From: an uncultured Collinsella sp.
GTDB lineage: Bacteria; Actinomycetota; Coriobacteriia; Coriobacteriales; Coriobacteriaceae
Direction of reading: 5' to 3'
Assembly (NCBI GenBank): GCA_934675795.1
Contig: CAKURW010000004.1
Coordinates: 1 to 57,315 of the forward strand
DNA: 57,315 nt
The position numbers and the translations under genes are program-made. Below the pieces are notes generated by a model. It saw nothing but the letters and a program-made list of their open reading frames with translations, searched no databases and had not been told where the DNA came from. Of this stretch, positions 1 through 8,200 are shown piece after piece; position 1 is the first letter of the stretch; each line of letters begins with the position of its first letter.

Positions 1-677
1 TAAGCGTCGCCGCGGCTACCACGGGTGAGCAGCACGTTCTGAACGCCGGCGTCGTGAGCCATCTTCATGGCAACGCGAACCTCGTCGTCGGTGTCGACCG
101 GCACGCCGAAAATGGCCTTCATCTCGTGATGGTTCGGCTTGATGAGCAGCGGCTTCTTGTGAGCGAGCTCCTTGAGCTTGTCGGAGGACAGGTCCAGGAC
201 GACGTCGGCGCCACGAGCCTGAGCGTGCTCCATGACCTGAGCCAGGAAGTCGGGCGTAGCTTTGGGAGGCACGGAGCCGGAAACGATCAGGCACTCGAGA
301 TCGCCCGCGGTGTCCAGGATGTTATAGAGCTCCTCCTGGTGCTGCGGCGTGATCGGAGCACCCGGGTTCAGGATGCCGTACTCGTGCTGGCCATCGTTAA
401 CGTAGGTGTTAATGCGCGTGATACCGTCGGTCCAGACCGGGCGGCAGAGGCAACCCAGGTTCATGACCTCCTCGACGATGAACTTGCCCGTGAAGCCAGC
501 GAAGAAGCCGAGCGCGACGGTGTCGACGCCCATCTTCTTAAAGGCGAAGGACACGTCGAGGCCCTTGCCGTTAGCCGTGTAGCTGGCCGAGCCGGTGCGG
601 ACGTTCTCGTCGGGCTCGAGCGGAGAGCTCGAAACCGTCATGTCGACAGCCGGGTTAGCGGTTAGCGTGTAGAACAT
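1..677 (-). CDS. fruK: 1-phosphofructokinase FruK, C-terminus cut by window edge
   Basis: PfkB-family sugar kinase that converts fructose-1-phosphate made by the fructose PTS to fructose-1,6-bisphosphate in the cytoplasm. The ATG at 677 opens MFYTLTANPAVDMTV, the usual N-terminus of FruK/LacC kinases. About 225 residues are visible, with a substrate-site stretch NGKGLDVS near residue 40 and SGSVPP followed by DLSS. The ATP-site GAGD motif lies beyond base 1. It follows ptsI by 74 bases on the same strand, so EI, HPr and this kinase are probably co-transcribed. FruK is chosen over tagatose-6-phosphate kinase because of the nearby fructose permease. Confidence 0.9.
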   Translation of the reverse strand, partial: MFYTLTANPAVDMTVSSSPLEPDENVRTGSASYTANGKGLDVSFAFKKMGVDTVALGFFAGFTGKFIVEEVMNLGCLCRPVWTDGITRINTYVNDGQHEYGILNPGAPITPQHQEELYNILDTAGDLECLIVSGSVPPKATPDFLAQVMEHAQARGADVVLDLSSDKLKELAHKKPLLIKPNHHEMKAIFGVPVDTDDEVRVAMKMAHDAGVQNVLLTRGSRGDA

Positions 678-751
678 TTACAGTACCCCCTGTATATGTG
701 AGGGCCGCGTGGCCGGCCCATTCCAACCACGCGGTTACCTCTGATACCAAA

Positions 752-2455
752 TTAGCGAGCTGCGGACTCGAGCAGTGCCTTGACCTCGGCGGCGGTGTTG
801 CAGGCGAGCGCCTTCTCGGCGAGCTCGTCGCACTCGGCCTTGGTCCACTGGCTGATGGTCTTGCGGGCGCGCAGGATGGACGGAGCGCTCATCGAGAACT
901 CCTCCAGGCCCCAGCTGATCAGCAGCGGCTCGAGCAGCGGATCGGCAGCGGCCTCGCCGCACATACCGACCATGATGCCGGCCTTCACACCGCTCTCGAT
1001 GATGTTCTTGAGCGAGCGAAGCACGGCGGGATAGTACACCTGGTACAGGTTGGAGATGGTGTCGTTGCCACGGTCGGCGCACATGGTGTAGCCGATCAGG
1101 TCGTTGGTGCCGATGGAGAAGAAGTCGGCGACCTCGGCCAGACGGTCTGCGAGCAGCGAAGCGGCGGGCGTCTCGACCATGATGCCGACCTCGATGTTCT
1201 CGTTGAACTTGCGACCCTCTTCGGTCAGCTCGGCCTTGCACTGCTCGACGAGCTCCTTGACAGCCAAGACCTCCTCGACGCAGGTGACGAGCGGGATCAT
1301 GATCTTGACGTCACCGAAGGCGCTAGCGCGCAGCAGAGCGCGGAGCTGGACCTTGTACTGGTCGGGATTGGCCAGGCAGTAACGCACAGCGCGGAAGCCC
1401 ATGAAGGGGTTATCTTCCTTGACCATGTGCAGATACGGAATCTCCTTGTCGCCACCCACATCGAGCGTGCGGATGATGACCGGAGCGCCCTTGAGCGCGC
1501 TGGCGACCTTGCGGTAGGCGTTGAACTGCTCCTCCTCGGAAGGAAGCTCAGCAGAGTCCATGAACAGGAACTCGGAGCGGAACAGACCGATGGCCTCGGC
1601 GTCGTGATCGAGCGCGTTGGGCACGTCATCGGGGTTACCGATGTTGCAGGCGATGATCTTCTTGATGCCATCGGCAGTCACGGACGGCTTGCCACGGAAG
1701 GCCTCGAGGGCTGCCTTCTCGGCAGCGAAGGCCTCGGCCTTAGCTGTGTAGGCAGCGAGCGTCTCCTCGTCGGGATCGGCCTCGACGATACCCTTGCCAC
1801 CGTCGACGACAACGGTCATACCGTTGCGCAGCGCGGTGCAGCTGTTGGAAACCGAAAGGACAGCCGGAATCTCAAGGGCGCGCGCAATGATCGCGGAGTG
1901 CGACGTGCGGCCACCGGTCTCGGTGACGATACCGGCAACGTGGGCCTTATCGATCGTGGCGGTCATGGACGGCGTGAGGTCGTGCACGACAACGACAGTG
2001 TTCTCGGGCAGGACGGAGAGGTCGACGACCTCCTTGCCCAGCAGCTCGGCCAGAATACCGGTGCGGATGTCGGCGATGTCAGCCGCGCGAAGACGGAACA
2101 TCTCGTCGTCCATGGACAGGAACATGTTCTCGAACATGGTCGAGGTGTCCATGAGCGCCTGCTCGGCGCAGGTGCCGCCGTCAATGGCGGCGTTGATGGC
2201 GTCGGTCATGCCCGGGTCCTGAGCCAGGACAATGTGTCCGCTCATGATCTCGGCCTCGGCCTCGCCCACCGTCTCCTTCATGTGGTCGGCCTGAGCCTGG
2301 GTCTTCTCGCAGAAGACCGAAAGAGCGGACTGATAGCGCTCCTTCTCTGCTGCCGAATCAGCAACCTCGTGCGGCTCAAACGTCAAGTCGGGATCGACGG
2401 CAACCATGACGGTGCCGATACCGATGCCCTCGGAAGCGTTGACTCCCTGATACAT
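752..2455 (-). CDS. ptsI: PTS enzyme I (phosphoenolpyruvate-protein phosphotransferase)
   Basis: Cytoplasmic enzyme I, which takes phosphate from PEP and passes it to HPr. The 567-residue length is normal. The phosphohistidine loop GGRTSHSAIIARALEIPA is at about residues 181-198 (His186). The C-terminal barrel has FRSEFLFMD, GFRAVRYCL, the substrate-binding SIGTNDLIGYT, and the active-site cysteine in VGMCGE. An ATG six bases upstream (2461) is in frame, but a GAGAGG Shine-Dalgarno lies about seven bases from the ATG at 2455, which yields MYQGVNASEG and fits family N-termini. It lies 133 bases downstream of ptsH. Confidence 0.96.
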   Translation of the reverse strand: MYQGVNASEGIGIGTVMVAVDPDLTFEPHEVADSAAEKERYQSALSVFCEKTQAQADHMKETVGEAEAEIMSGHIVLAQDPGMTDAINAAIDGGTCAEQALMDTSTMFENMFLSMDDEMFRLRAADIADIRTGILAELLGKEVVDLSVLPENTVVVVHDLTPSMTATIDKAHVAGIVTETGGRTSHSAIIARALEIPAVLSVSNSCTALRNGMTVVVDGGKGIVEADPDEETLAAYTAKAEAFAAEKAALEAFRGKPSVTADGIKKIIACNIGNPDDVPNALDHDAEAIGLFRSEFLFMDSAELPSEEEQFNAYRKVASALKGAPVIIRTLDVGGDKEIPYLHMVKEDNPFMGFRAVRYCLANPDQYKVQLRALLRASAFGDVKIMIPLVTCVEEVLAVKELVEQCKAELTEEGRKFNENIEVGIMVETPAASLLADRLAEVADFFSIGTNDLIGYTMCADRGNDTISNLYQVYYPAVLRSLKNIIESGVKAGIMVGMCGEAAADPLLEPLLISWGLEEFSMSAPSILRARKTISQWTKAECDELAEKALACNTAAEVKALLESAAR

Positions 2456-2588
2456 TCCCATTCCTCTCTCCGTGTCATGTGATAAAGCGTTTTGCCATAT
2501 CCATGACAAAAGAGCGCAGTTACCTTACAACAGGTCACTGCGCCCCCAAATATGAACTTAGTTGTTCAACATGCGACCCGTTTGAGTT

Positions 2589-2852
2589 CTACTCGCCAAG
2601 ACCGCTCTTGATGAGCTCGATGGCAGCAGCCAGAGCCTCGGCCTCGTCGGCGCCGTCGCACTTGACCTCGACCTCGGTACCGCAGGGGATACCAGCAGCC
2701 ATGAGGGCCATCGGGGACTTGCCGTTGACCTCCTTCTCGGGGGTGACGACCGTCACGTCACAGGCGTACTTGCCCATGGTGGAGGCGAACAGACCAGCCG
2801 GACGCATGTGCAGACCCTGAGGATTAACGAGGGTAGCCTTCTCAGAAACCAT
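2589..2852 (-). CDS. ptsH: HPr phosphocarrier protein
   Basis: HPr, 87 residues, relays phosphate from enzyme I to the sugar-specific EIIA domains. The active His15 is in GLHMRPAG at exactly the canonical position. Ser46 is in NGKSPM, the site used by HPr kinase for catabolite control in Gram-positives; no HPr kinase gene is in this window. The start at 2852 is preceded by AAGGAG. The reading frame extends upstream to 2909, but that extension has no family similarity. Codon use matches its neighbours. Confidence 0.97.
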   Translation of the reverse strand: MVSEKATLVNPQGLHMRPAGLFASTMGKYACDVTVVTPEKEVNGKSPMALMAAGIPCGTEVEVKCDGADEAEALAAAIELIKSGLGE

Positions 2853-2919
2853 AGTTGACTCCTTTTTGTGTTTAACCCCTGTCATGCATGTGGCAGGAGT
2901 CAGATTCACGACGTTGTTT

Positions 2920-2925
2920 ATATTA
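2920..2925 (-). promoter_or_regulatory. candidate -10 box for ptsH-ptsI-fruK
   Basis: On the minus strand TAATAT lies about 70 bases before the ptsH start. A weak -35 (ATGAAA) sits about 17 bases further upstream. The upstream element matches poorly, so an activator or a different start point is possible. Confidence 0.35.
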
Positions 2926-2989
2926 ACTCACATCAAACGGTTTTTCATTGTGTTTCACACGAATTGTTGGACAGATGTCGTATCCCTGC

Positions 2990-3118
2990 GCTCGCCCGCC
3001 GGGCGGGGCGGTTAAGTTTGCTGCTCTACAGTCCTGCGCAAGACGGAAAGCACATTAAGTGCTTTCCTTTGCGTGCGGAACTCGCGACAAACTTAACCGC
3101 CCCGCCCGGCGGGCGAGC
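2990..3118. repeat. long inverted repeat with 31-bp perfect arms
   Basis: Bases 2990-3020 are the exact reverse complement of 3088-3118. The arms are very GC-rich at their outer part and end in GGTTAAGTTTG. Between them lies a smaller hairpin with arms GGAAAGCAC (3045-3053) and GTGCTTTCC (3059-3067) around ATTAA. The whole unit could fold into a long stem with an internal stem-loop. It lies in the 525-base gap between fruA and ptsH, contains no plausible gene, and has no terminal T-run, so it is not a simple terminator. Confidence 0.8.
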
Positions 3119-3227
3119 TGCGGAAACTCGTTCGGTCCAGAGCAATATCGGCGGAACGGAATTCTGGCTGAGGATCTGTTCGCGACAAAGACTCAATGGG
3201 CAGTTCCCTCTATGTCCTTCTGTAAGT

Positions 3228-3288
3228 TGCGGTGAAATAGGGACTGATTTTGCGGTTGAAACGTTTAAACAGTCCCTATTTCACCGCA
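3228..3288. repeat. inverted repeat with 19-bp perfect arms
   Basis: Left arm TGCGGTGAAATAGGGACTG (3228-3246) pairs perfectly with 3270-3288. The 23-base loop contains the palindrome GTTTAAAC overlapping the right arm. It lies between the larger inverted repeat at 2990-3118 and the fruA terminator. The arms are not followed by a T-run. It has the look of a dispersed intergenic repeat unit, which I could not test. Confidence 0.7.
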
Positions 3289-3304
3289 TCTTTCAAAAGG
3301 GAAT

Positions 3305-3344
3305 GAAAAAAAGGCGGGGGCTCCTGGTGGAGTCCTCGCCTTTT
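3305..3344 (-). terminator. intrinsic terminator after fruA
   Basis: On the minus strand a stem with arms 3309-3324 and 3329-3344 (AAAAGGCGAGGACTCC / GGAGCCCCCGCCTTTT, two mismatches) ends in a run of seven T. It starts about 35 bases past the fruA stop. It should separate fruA transcription from ptsH-ptsI-fruK. Confidence 0.85.
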
Positions 3345-3378
3345 GTACAGGGGGCGATGTTAATCGCTAGCCGTGGGG

Positions 3379-5382
3379 TTAGACCAGACGGGCGTTGATC
3401 GTCTTGGCGATCTCGGCGGCGTTGGTGGAACCCTTGACGGTGGCACGGAAGTCCTCGTCCATGAGCGCCTCGGCGACCTTGGACAGAATCTTGAGATGCG
3501 TGGTGCCAGCCTGGGCACCGGGGATGAGCAGGGCGATAGCCACGTTGACGGGAGCGCCGTCCATGGTGTCCCAACCGGTGACGCCGGAGTCGTCCTTGAC
3601 GACGATAACGGCGGCCTCGGTAATGGCATCGGACTTGGCATGCGGAATGGCGAAGCCCTCCATCATACCCGTGGTACCCTCGGCCTCGCGGGCCAGGAAG
3701 GCGTTCATCACGGCATCGGCGTCGCTCGCGACACCGGCCTTGACGGCCTGGTTGGAGACAAAGCTCAGAGCCTCGTCACGAGAAGCGAAGTCCTCGGCGA
3801 CAAAGACGTTCTCGACCTTCACGAAGTCGGCAGCCTCGGCCTTGGGGGCCTCGACGGCAGCGGCCTTGGGGGCCTCAACCGGCTTGGTTGCAGGAGCGGG
3901 CTTCTGGTTCTTCTCGAAGTCGTACTTCTTGAAAGCCACGAACAAGATGCCACCGACCACGGCGCCGATGAGGATCGCGAGGACCCACAGCGGACCGTTC
4001 TCGACAACGGGCAGGACCAGGAAGCCGCCGTGAGGCGCCGGATCGTGAACGTTGAAGAAGATGGTCAAGATGGAAGCGATGGAAGAACCGAGCATCATGA
4101 TGGGCATAACGGGCCAGATGTTCTTGGTCATGAACGGAATGGCGCCCTCGGTGATGTGGGTGCAACCAAGGATGAGGTTGACGAGACCGGCGTCATGATC
4201 CTCCTGGCTGAAGTACTTCTTGCCGACAACGACGGCGAAGGTGGTGATCAGCGGCGGAACGATGCAAGCGGCGGAGACGGCAGCCATGAAGTTGGTGCCG
4301 AAGTTGTAGGTCTCGGTGCCGACGCCAGCTTCGAGAGCGGTACCGAGCAGGAAGGTGCCAGTAGCGTAAGCAGCCTTGTTGACCGGGCCGCCCATATCAA
4401 AGGCGCACATGCAGCCGATGGCCAGGCCAAGGATCACCGGACCGGAGTTACCGAGGCTCTGCAGGAAATCCATCATGCCCTGGTTAATGGCAGCCATGGG
4501 GCCGGAAATACCAAGCATGACCAGACCGACGATGGCGGTAGAGCACAGCGGATACAGGAAGATTGCCTTCAGGCCATTAAGGCTCGCAGGAATTTTAGAG
4601 AAAACCTTCTCGAGCAGCAGGATGACATAGCCAGCGAGGAAGCCGCCGACGATGCCGCCTAGGAAGCCAAAGCCCACACCTGCGCCACCGGCGTCGATCA
4701 TGCCGGTATCGGCGTTAACAGGCAAGCCCTGGATGGCAATCATACCGGCGACGAAACCGGGGACGAGCGCCGGGCGCTTGCCGATGGACTCGGCGATGTA
4801 AGCGGAGAGCACCGGAACCATGAGGTTCATGGCGATACCGCCGATAATCTTGAGCATCGCGGCAAAGCTGTTGTAGTCGGCAGCCGTCGAATCAAAGGAC
4901 GTGATGCCCCACAGGAACGAAATGGCGGTCAGAACACCACCGGCAACGACGAAGACCAGCATGTGGCTGACGCCGTTCATGAGGTGCTTGTAGATGACGT
5001 GACCGATGGACTCCTTCTCCTCGACCTCGTCCTCGACATCGGCGGCAGCGGCAACCGTGTCGTCGCCCTTGGCGGCGAGCGCGCGGTCAATCAGCTTACC
5101 GGCGGCCTCAACGGACAGGGCCTTGGAAACACCAACGGAAACCATGGGCTTGCCGGCGAAACGCTCAGCCTGGACATCCTTGTCGGCTGCGACGACGACG
5201 GCCTTGGCACCAGCGATCTCACTCTTGGTGAGCTCGTTCTCGACACCGACCTGGCCATGAGTCTCGACCTTAATGGTCAGACCGCGCTCGGCAGCTGCCT
5301 TCTCCAGCGCCTCCTTAGCCATGAAGGTGTGCGCAATGCCGGTCGGGCAACCGGTCGCGGCGATGATGTCAAACTTAGCCAT
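3379..5382 (-). CDS. fruA: fructose-type PTS permease, fused EIIB-EIIC-EIIA
   Basis: A 667-residue membrane permease that imports and phosphorylates a hexose, probably fructose. Domain order is IIB, IIC, IIA. The IIB phosphocysteine is Cys12 in ATGCPTGIAHT. The IIC part (about residues 130-480) is a series of hydrophobic helices starting at HLMNGVSHMLVFVV. A Pro/Ala/Glu linker (about 490-520) leads to a C-terminal IIA domain whose phosphohistidine is His581 in AIPHAKSD. The start has a good AAGGAGG site. It is divergent from an RpiR regulator, and the fructose assignment is strengthened by fruK in the same block. A mannitol or 2-O-mannosyl-glycerate substrate is less likely. Confidence 0.93.
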   Translation of the reverse strand: MAKFDIIAATGCPTGIAHTFMAKEALEKAAAERGLTIKVETHGQVGVENELTKSEIAGAKAVVVAADKDVQAERFAGKPMVSVGVSKALSVEAAGKLIDRALAAKGDDTVAAAADVEDEVEEKESIGHVIYKHLMNGVSHMLVFVVAGGVLTAISFLWGITSFDSTAADYNSFAAMLKIIGGIAMNLMVPVLSAYIAESIGKRPALVPGFVAGMIAIQGLPVNADTGMIDAGGAGVGFGFLGGIVGGFLAGYVILLLEKVFSKIPASLNGLKAIFLYPLCSTAIVGLVMLGISGPMAAINQGMMDFLQSLGNSGPVILGLAIGCMCAFDMGGPVNKAAYATGTFLLGTALEAGVGTETYNFGTNFMAAVSAACIVPPLITTFAVVVGKKYFSQEDHDAGLVNLILGCTHITEGAIPFMTKNIWPVMPIMMLGSSIASILTIFFNVHDPAPHGGFLVLPVVENGPLWVLAILIGAVVGGILFVAFKKYDFEKNQKPAPATKPVEAPKAAAVEAPKAEAADFVKVENVFVAEDFASRDEALSFVSNQAVKAGVASDADAVMNAFLAREAEGTTGMMEGFAIPHAKSDAITEAAVIVVKDDSGVTGWDTMDGAPVNVAIALLIPGAQAGTTHLKILSKVAEALMDEDFRATVKGSTNAAEIAKTINARLV

Positions 5383-5404
5383 GTGTCCCTCCTTCTTGAG
5401 TACA

Positions 5405-5606
5405 GCGCCCGCGGGCGCTCCCCTACACGCGCTTCAATGCGCGTTTTTCCACAACTGAAAGATACCAACCTACCGTCCGCGTGAGAAGAGACAAGGTGCA
5501 ATTCTCCGGTGAAAGGTTCTTTCATAACCGTAAACGGTAGGTGAAAGTTTACCATCAACACTTGAAACAGCAAGGTGTATCTTGTAATTGAAAATGCCCG
5601 TATACT
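5405..5606. promoter_or_regulatory. fruA/rpiR divergent control region
   Basis: The spacer holds several dyads: a 14-bp perfect palindrome GCGCCCGCGGGCGC (5405-5418) close to the fruA ribosome site; a hairpin ACGCGC/GCGCGT (5427-5444); GAAAGGTTCTTTC; and ACCGTAAACGGT. A clear -10 TATACT for the plus-strand regulator is at 5601-5606, without a good -35. The dyads are reasonable operator candidates for the RpiR protein, but none matches a consensus I can name. Confidence 0.45.
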
Positions 5607-5654
5607 ATGGCATTGCAAATCGAGTTAGATTTTCATGCCAACCAGGAGCCATCC

Positions 5655-6512
5655 ATGACCGATAGTAGCAAGAGCGCACTTTCCCTCATTAGTACCCATC
5701 AGGGATACAGCGAGTCCGAGCAGCGCATTGTCGACTATATATTGGAGCACCAGTCCGAGGCGCCACGCCTCACGGCGGCTCAGCTCTCGCGCGCCGCTGC
5801 CACGTCCGAAGCGACCGTTTCGCGCTTCTGCCGCAAGCTGGGCTTTGGTAGCTTCCGCAGCTTTCAGTTTTCGTTGGCGAGGGATTTGGAAAGCCAGCGC
5901 AACGAGGGCCTGACCGACGAGGTCTCGCTCGACAATATGGAGCAGAGCCTCAAGAACATCCTGGCTGCCAAGGTGAGCGAGCTTAATGCGACCATCGACG
6001 GAATCGACCACGATACGCTGGCGGCTGTTGTGCATGCCCTTAAGCATGCAGGGGTTATTGAGTTTGCGGCTGTGGGCAATACGAACGCGGTCGCGCTCGA
6101 TGCGACGTTTAAGTTTTCGCAGCTGGGCCTGCGCTGCATGGCGAGCACCATTAGCGAGACATCAATCGGCTTTGCGCTCACGTTACGCCCGGGTGACGTC
6201 ATCGTGCTCATCTCAAACTCTGGCAAATCGCGCCGACTGAATCGCATGGCAAAAGCGGCTCGCAACTGCGGCGCAACCGTAGTCGTCATCAGCAGTGACA
6301 GCAAATCCCCACTTGCGCGCCTCGCCGACTACACCTTTAATACCGTCAATCACGAAGCGTTGCTGACAACGGGTGACTTCGCGTTCTCCAAGATCAGCGC
6401 CACGATGATCATCGAAGTCATCTACAACTTCCTGCTGCCCGAAATTAAAGACGCGCGTGAGCATATCAGCTACTACGAGGAGCTCATCCAGCCGGATAAG
6501 GTTGTGGAGTAA
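5655..6512 (+). CDS. RpiR/MurR-family transcriptional regulator (HTH + SIS)
   Basis: A 285-residue cytoplasmic regulator. The N-terminal HTH_6 domain covers about residues 1-80; its recognition region TAAQLSRAAATSEATVSRFCRKLGF is written here in two parts: TAAQLSRAAATSEA and TVSRFCRKLGF. A C-terminal SIS sugar-phosphate-binding domain follows (about 120-260, VISNSGKS-like VLISNSGKSRR). The start at 5655 has AGGAG seven bases upstream; an upstream in-frame ATG at 5607 is next to the -10 box and is unlikely. Divergence from fruA suggests that it senses a sugar phosphate and controls the fru/pts genes. That link is inference. Confidence 0.9.
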   Translation: MTDSSKSALSLISTHQGYSESEQRIVDYILEHQSEAPRLTAAQLSRAAATSEATVSRFCRKLGFGSFRSFQFSLARDLESQRNEGLTDEVSLDNMEQSLKNILAAKVSELNATIDGIDHDTLAAVVHALKHAGVIEFAAVGNTNAVALDATFKFSQLGLRCMASTISETSIGFALTLRPGDVIVLISNSGKSRRLNRMAKAARNCGATVVVISSDSKSPLARLADYTFNTVNHEALLTTGDFAFSKISATMIIEVIYNFLLPEIKDAREHISYYEELIQPDKVVE

Positions 6513-6520
6513 AACGCGTA

Positions 6521-6553
6521 GTGGGACAAAAATTTCAGTCTATTTTGTCCCAC
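6521..6553. terminator. convergent hairpin between rpiR and recN
   Basis: Perfect 11-bp arms GTGGGACAAAA (6521-6531) and TTTTGTCCCAC (6543-6553) with an 11-base loop lie between two convergent genes. The A/T part of each arm would supply a short U-tract in either direction, so it may work as a bidirectional terminator. A single arm of the same sequence recurs at 23449-23459. Confidence 0.6.
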
Positions 6554-6571
6554 CAACACCGCTGATACGAC

Positions 6572-8200
6572 CTAACCTCGAGCTTCTTCGAGCATCTGCT
6601 TTGCGTGGGCCAAGCTTGCCTCGGACTGATCGCCGCTCAACATGCGGGCGATCTCGGCAGTACGCGCTTCGCCGGTTACCTCGCCCAAATGCGTCTGGGG
6701 AACATCGCCCGGTTCCTTGCTGACGACATAATGCTTGTCAGCCATGACGGCGACCTGCGCCAAGTGGGTTACGACAATCACCTGATGCGTAGCGGCGAGA
6801 TCTGCCAGCACGCCCGCGAGCGCACGCGCCGTGGAGCCACCGACACCAGCATCGACCTCGTCAAACACCAGCGTATCGACACCGTCCGCGTTACCGAGGA
6901 CAACCTTACTTGCCAGCATGACGCGGCTGAGCTCGCCGCCCGACGCAATTCGACGCAGGGGGCGCGGCGTCAAACCGGCACCGCTGCGGTATAGCAGCTC
7001 GTAGCTCGAAGGACCAACGGGCGTCCACTCAGCACGGGGAAGATCACGCGACTCCCAGACGAGCTCGGCGCTGCCCATCTCCAGGCGAGCCATCTGGCGG
7101 CCCACCTCGTGGCAGAAGCGCGGAGCCGCCGTATTGCGTGCACGCTTAAGCGCCTTGGCGGCGGCGAACAGTTCATGCTCTGCTGCGCCAAGCGCTTCAC
7201 GCGCCTTCTTGATCTGCTCATCACCATCGTCTACCAGCGACAACAGCTCTTGCGAGCGATCGCGCATGGCAAAAACATCGTCCATAGTGGGACCCCACTG
7301 ACGCAACAGACCCTTGAGGTCGGAATACCGCTCACGCATGCGAGCGAGCTCGCGCGGGTCGAAGGCGATGCCATCGCGATAGGCACGAAGCTCGTTCGCG
7401 CAATCCTCAAGGGAGATACAGGCATCCGATAGTGCATCGGCAATGTCGCCGAGTTTGCGATCGACGGTAGCCATTCGGGAAAGCTCTGCCACGGCGCTGT
7501 TCACGGCATCGAGCGCTCCCCCTTCGGCGACAAGCGATGCATGGGCATCGTTAGCCGTGGCAACCAGTACCTCGGCATGTTCGGAGCGCGGCAGCAGCTT
7601 CTCGAGTTCCTCATACTCACCCGGCTTGGGGTCGACCTCGCCGATGCGCTCGAGGGCAAAGCGCGCCTCCTCGACGCGGCTCCCCTGCGCACGCGAGGCC
7701 TCTTCGACACGTCGAACCTCCTTGGCGGCAGCCCGCGAAGCCTTAAAGCAGGCGCGGTACGCATCCAGCGCCTCGAGCGCAGAGCGTCCCGCCCACGCAT
7801 CGACCATCGCAACGTGATGCGCCGGATCGAGTAAGCGCTGGTGCTCGTGCTGGCCGCACAGATCCATCATCACGCCGACGCGCTCCGAAAGCTCGCGCAC
7901 GCTGGCGATGCGGCCGTCAATCTTGACGCGGCTGCGGCCCTCGGCGGAAAGGCTGCGCTGGACCGTGAAGCCTTCCGTGTCGTGCGGGCCGTCAAACAGG
8001 CGCGCCTCGACGCTCGCCAGCGCCTCGCCCTCGCGCACCGTCGACGAATCCGCGCGCTCACCCAAAATAAGCTTGAGGGCCGAGAGCAGCGCGGTCTTGC
8101 CGGCGCCGGTCTCGCCGGTCAGGACAGTCAGGCCGGCACTCGGCACCAGCGTCGCCTCGCGAATGAGTGCAATGTTAGAAACCTGCATCTCATCGATCAT
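6572..8200 (-). CDS. recN: DNA repair protein RecN
   Basis: SMC-like ATPase acting in double-strand break repair, 542 residues. Walker A is GETGAGKTAL (about 29-38). A coiled-coil middle follows, and the C-terminal lobe has the ABC signature ASGGELSRVMLA and Walker B LVFDEVDAGVGG. The start at 8200 has GGAG six bases upstream and overlaps the end of nadK by 11 bases, which implies translational coupling. It is the last gene of the efp-to-recN run. The combination tlyA-nadK-recN is widely conserved in Gram-positive bacteria. Confidence 0.96.
   Translation of the reverse strand: MIDEMQVSNIALIREATLVPSAGLTVLTGETGAGKTALLSALKLILGERADSSTVREGEALASVEARLFDGPHDTEGFTVQRSLSAEGRSRVKIDGRIASVRELSERVGVMMDLCGQHEHQRLLDPAHHVAMVDAWAGRSALEALDAYRACFKASRAAAKEVRRVEEASRAQGSRVEEARFALERIGEVDPKPGEYEELEKLLPRSEHAEVLVATANDAHASLVAEGGALDAVNSAVAELSRMATVDRKLGDIADALSDACISLEDCANELRAYRDGIAFDPRELARMRERYSDLKGLLRQWGPTMDDVFAMRDRSQELLSLVDDGDEQIKKAREALGAAEHELFAAAKALKRARNTAAPRFCHEVGRQMARLEMGSAELVWESRDLPRAEWTPVGPSSYELLYRSGAGLTPRPLRRIASGGELSRVMLASKVVLGNADGVDTLVFDEVDAGVGGSTARALAGVLADLAATHQVIVVTHLAQVAVMADKHYVVSKEPGDVPQTHLGEVTGEARTAEIARMLSGDQSEASLAHAKQMLEEARG

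Noticed and set aside
3373..4662. Plus-strand open frame of about 429 codons opposite fruA
   Set aside because: Antisense shadow; Gly/Asp/His-rich with no recognisable domain.
5427..5449. ACGCGC/GCGCGT hairpin followed by five T on the plus strand, as a terminator
   Set aside because: Nothing is transcribed toward it on the plus strand; it is more likely part of the fruA leader or operator region.
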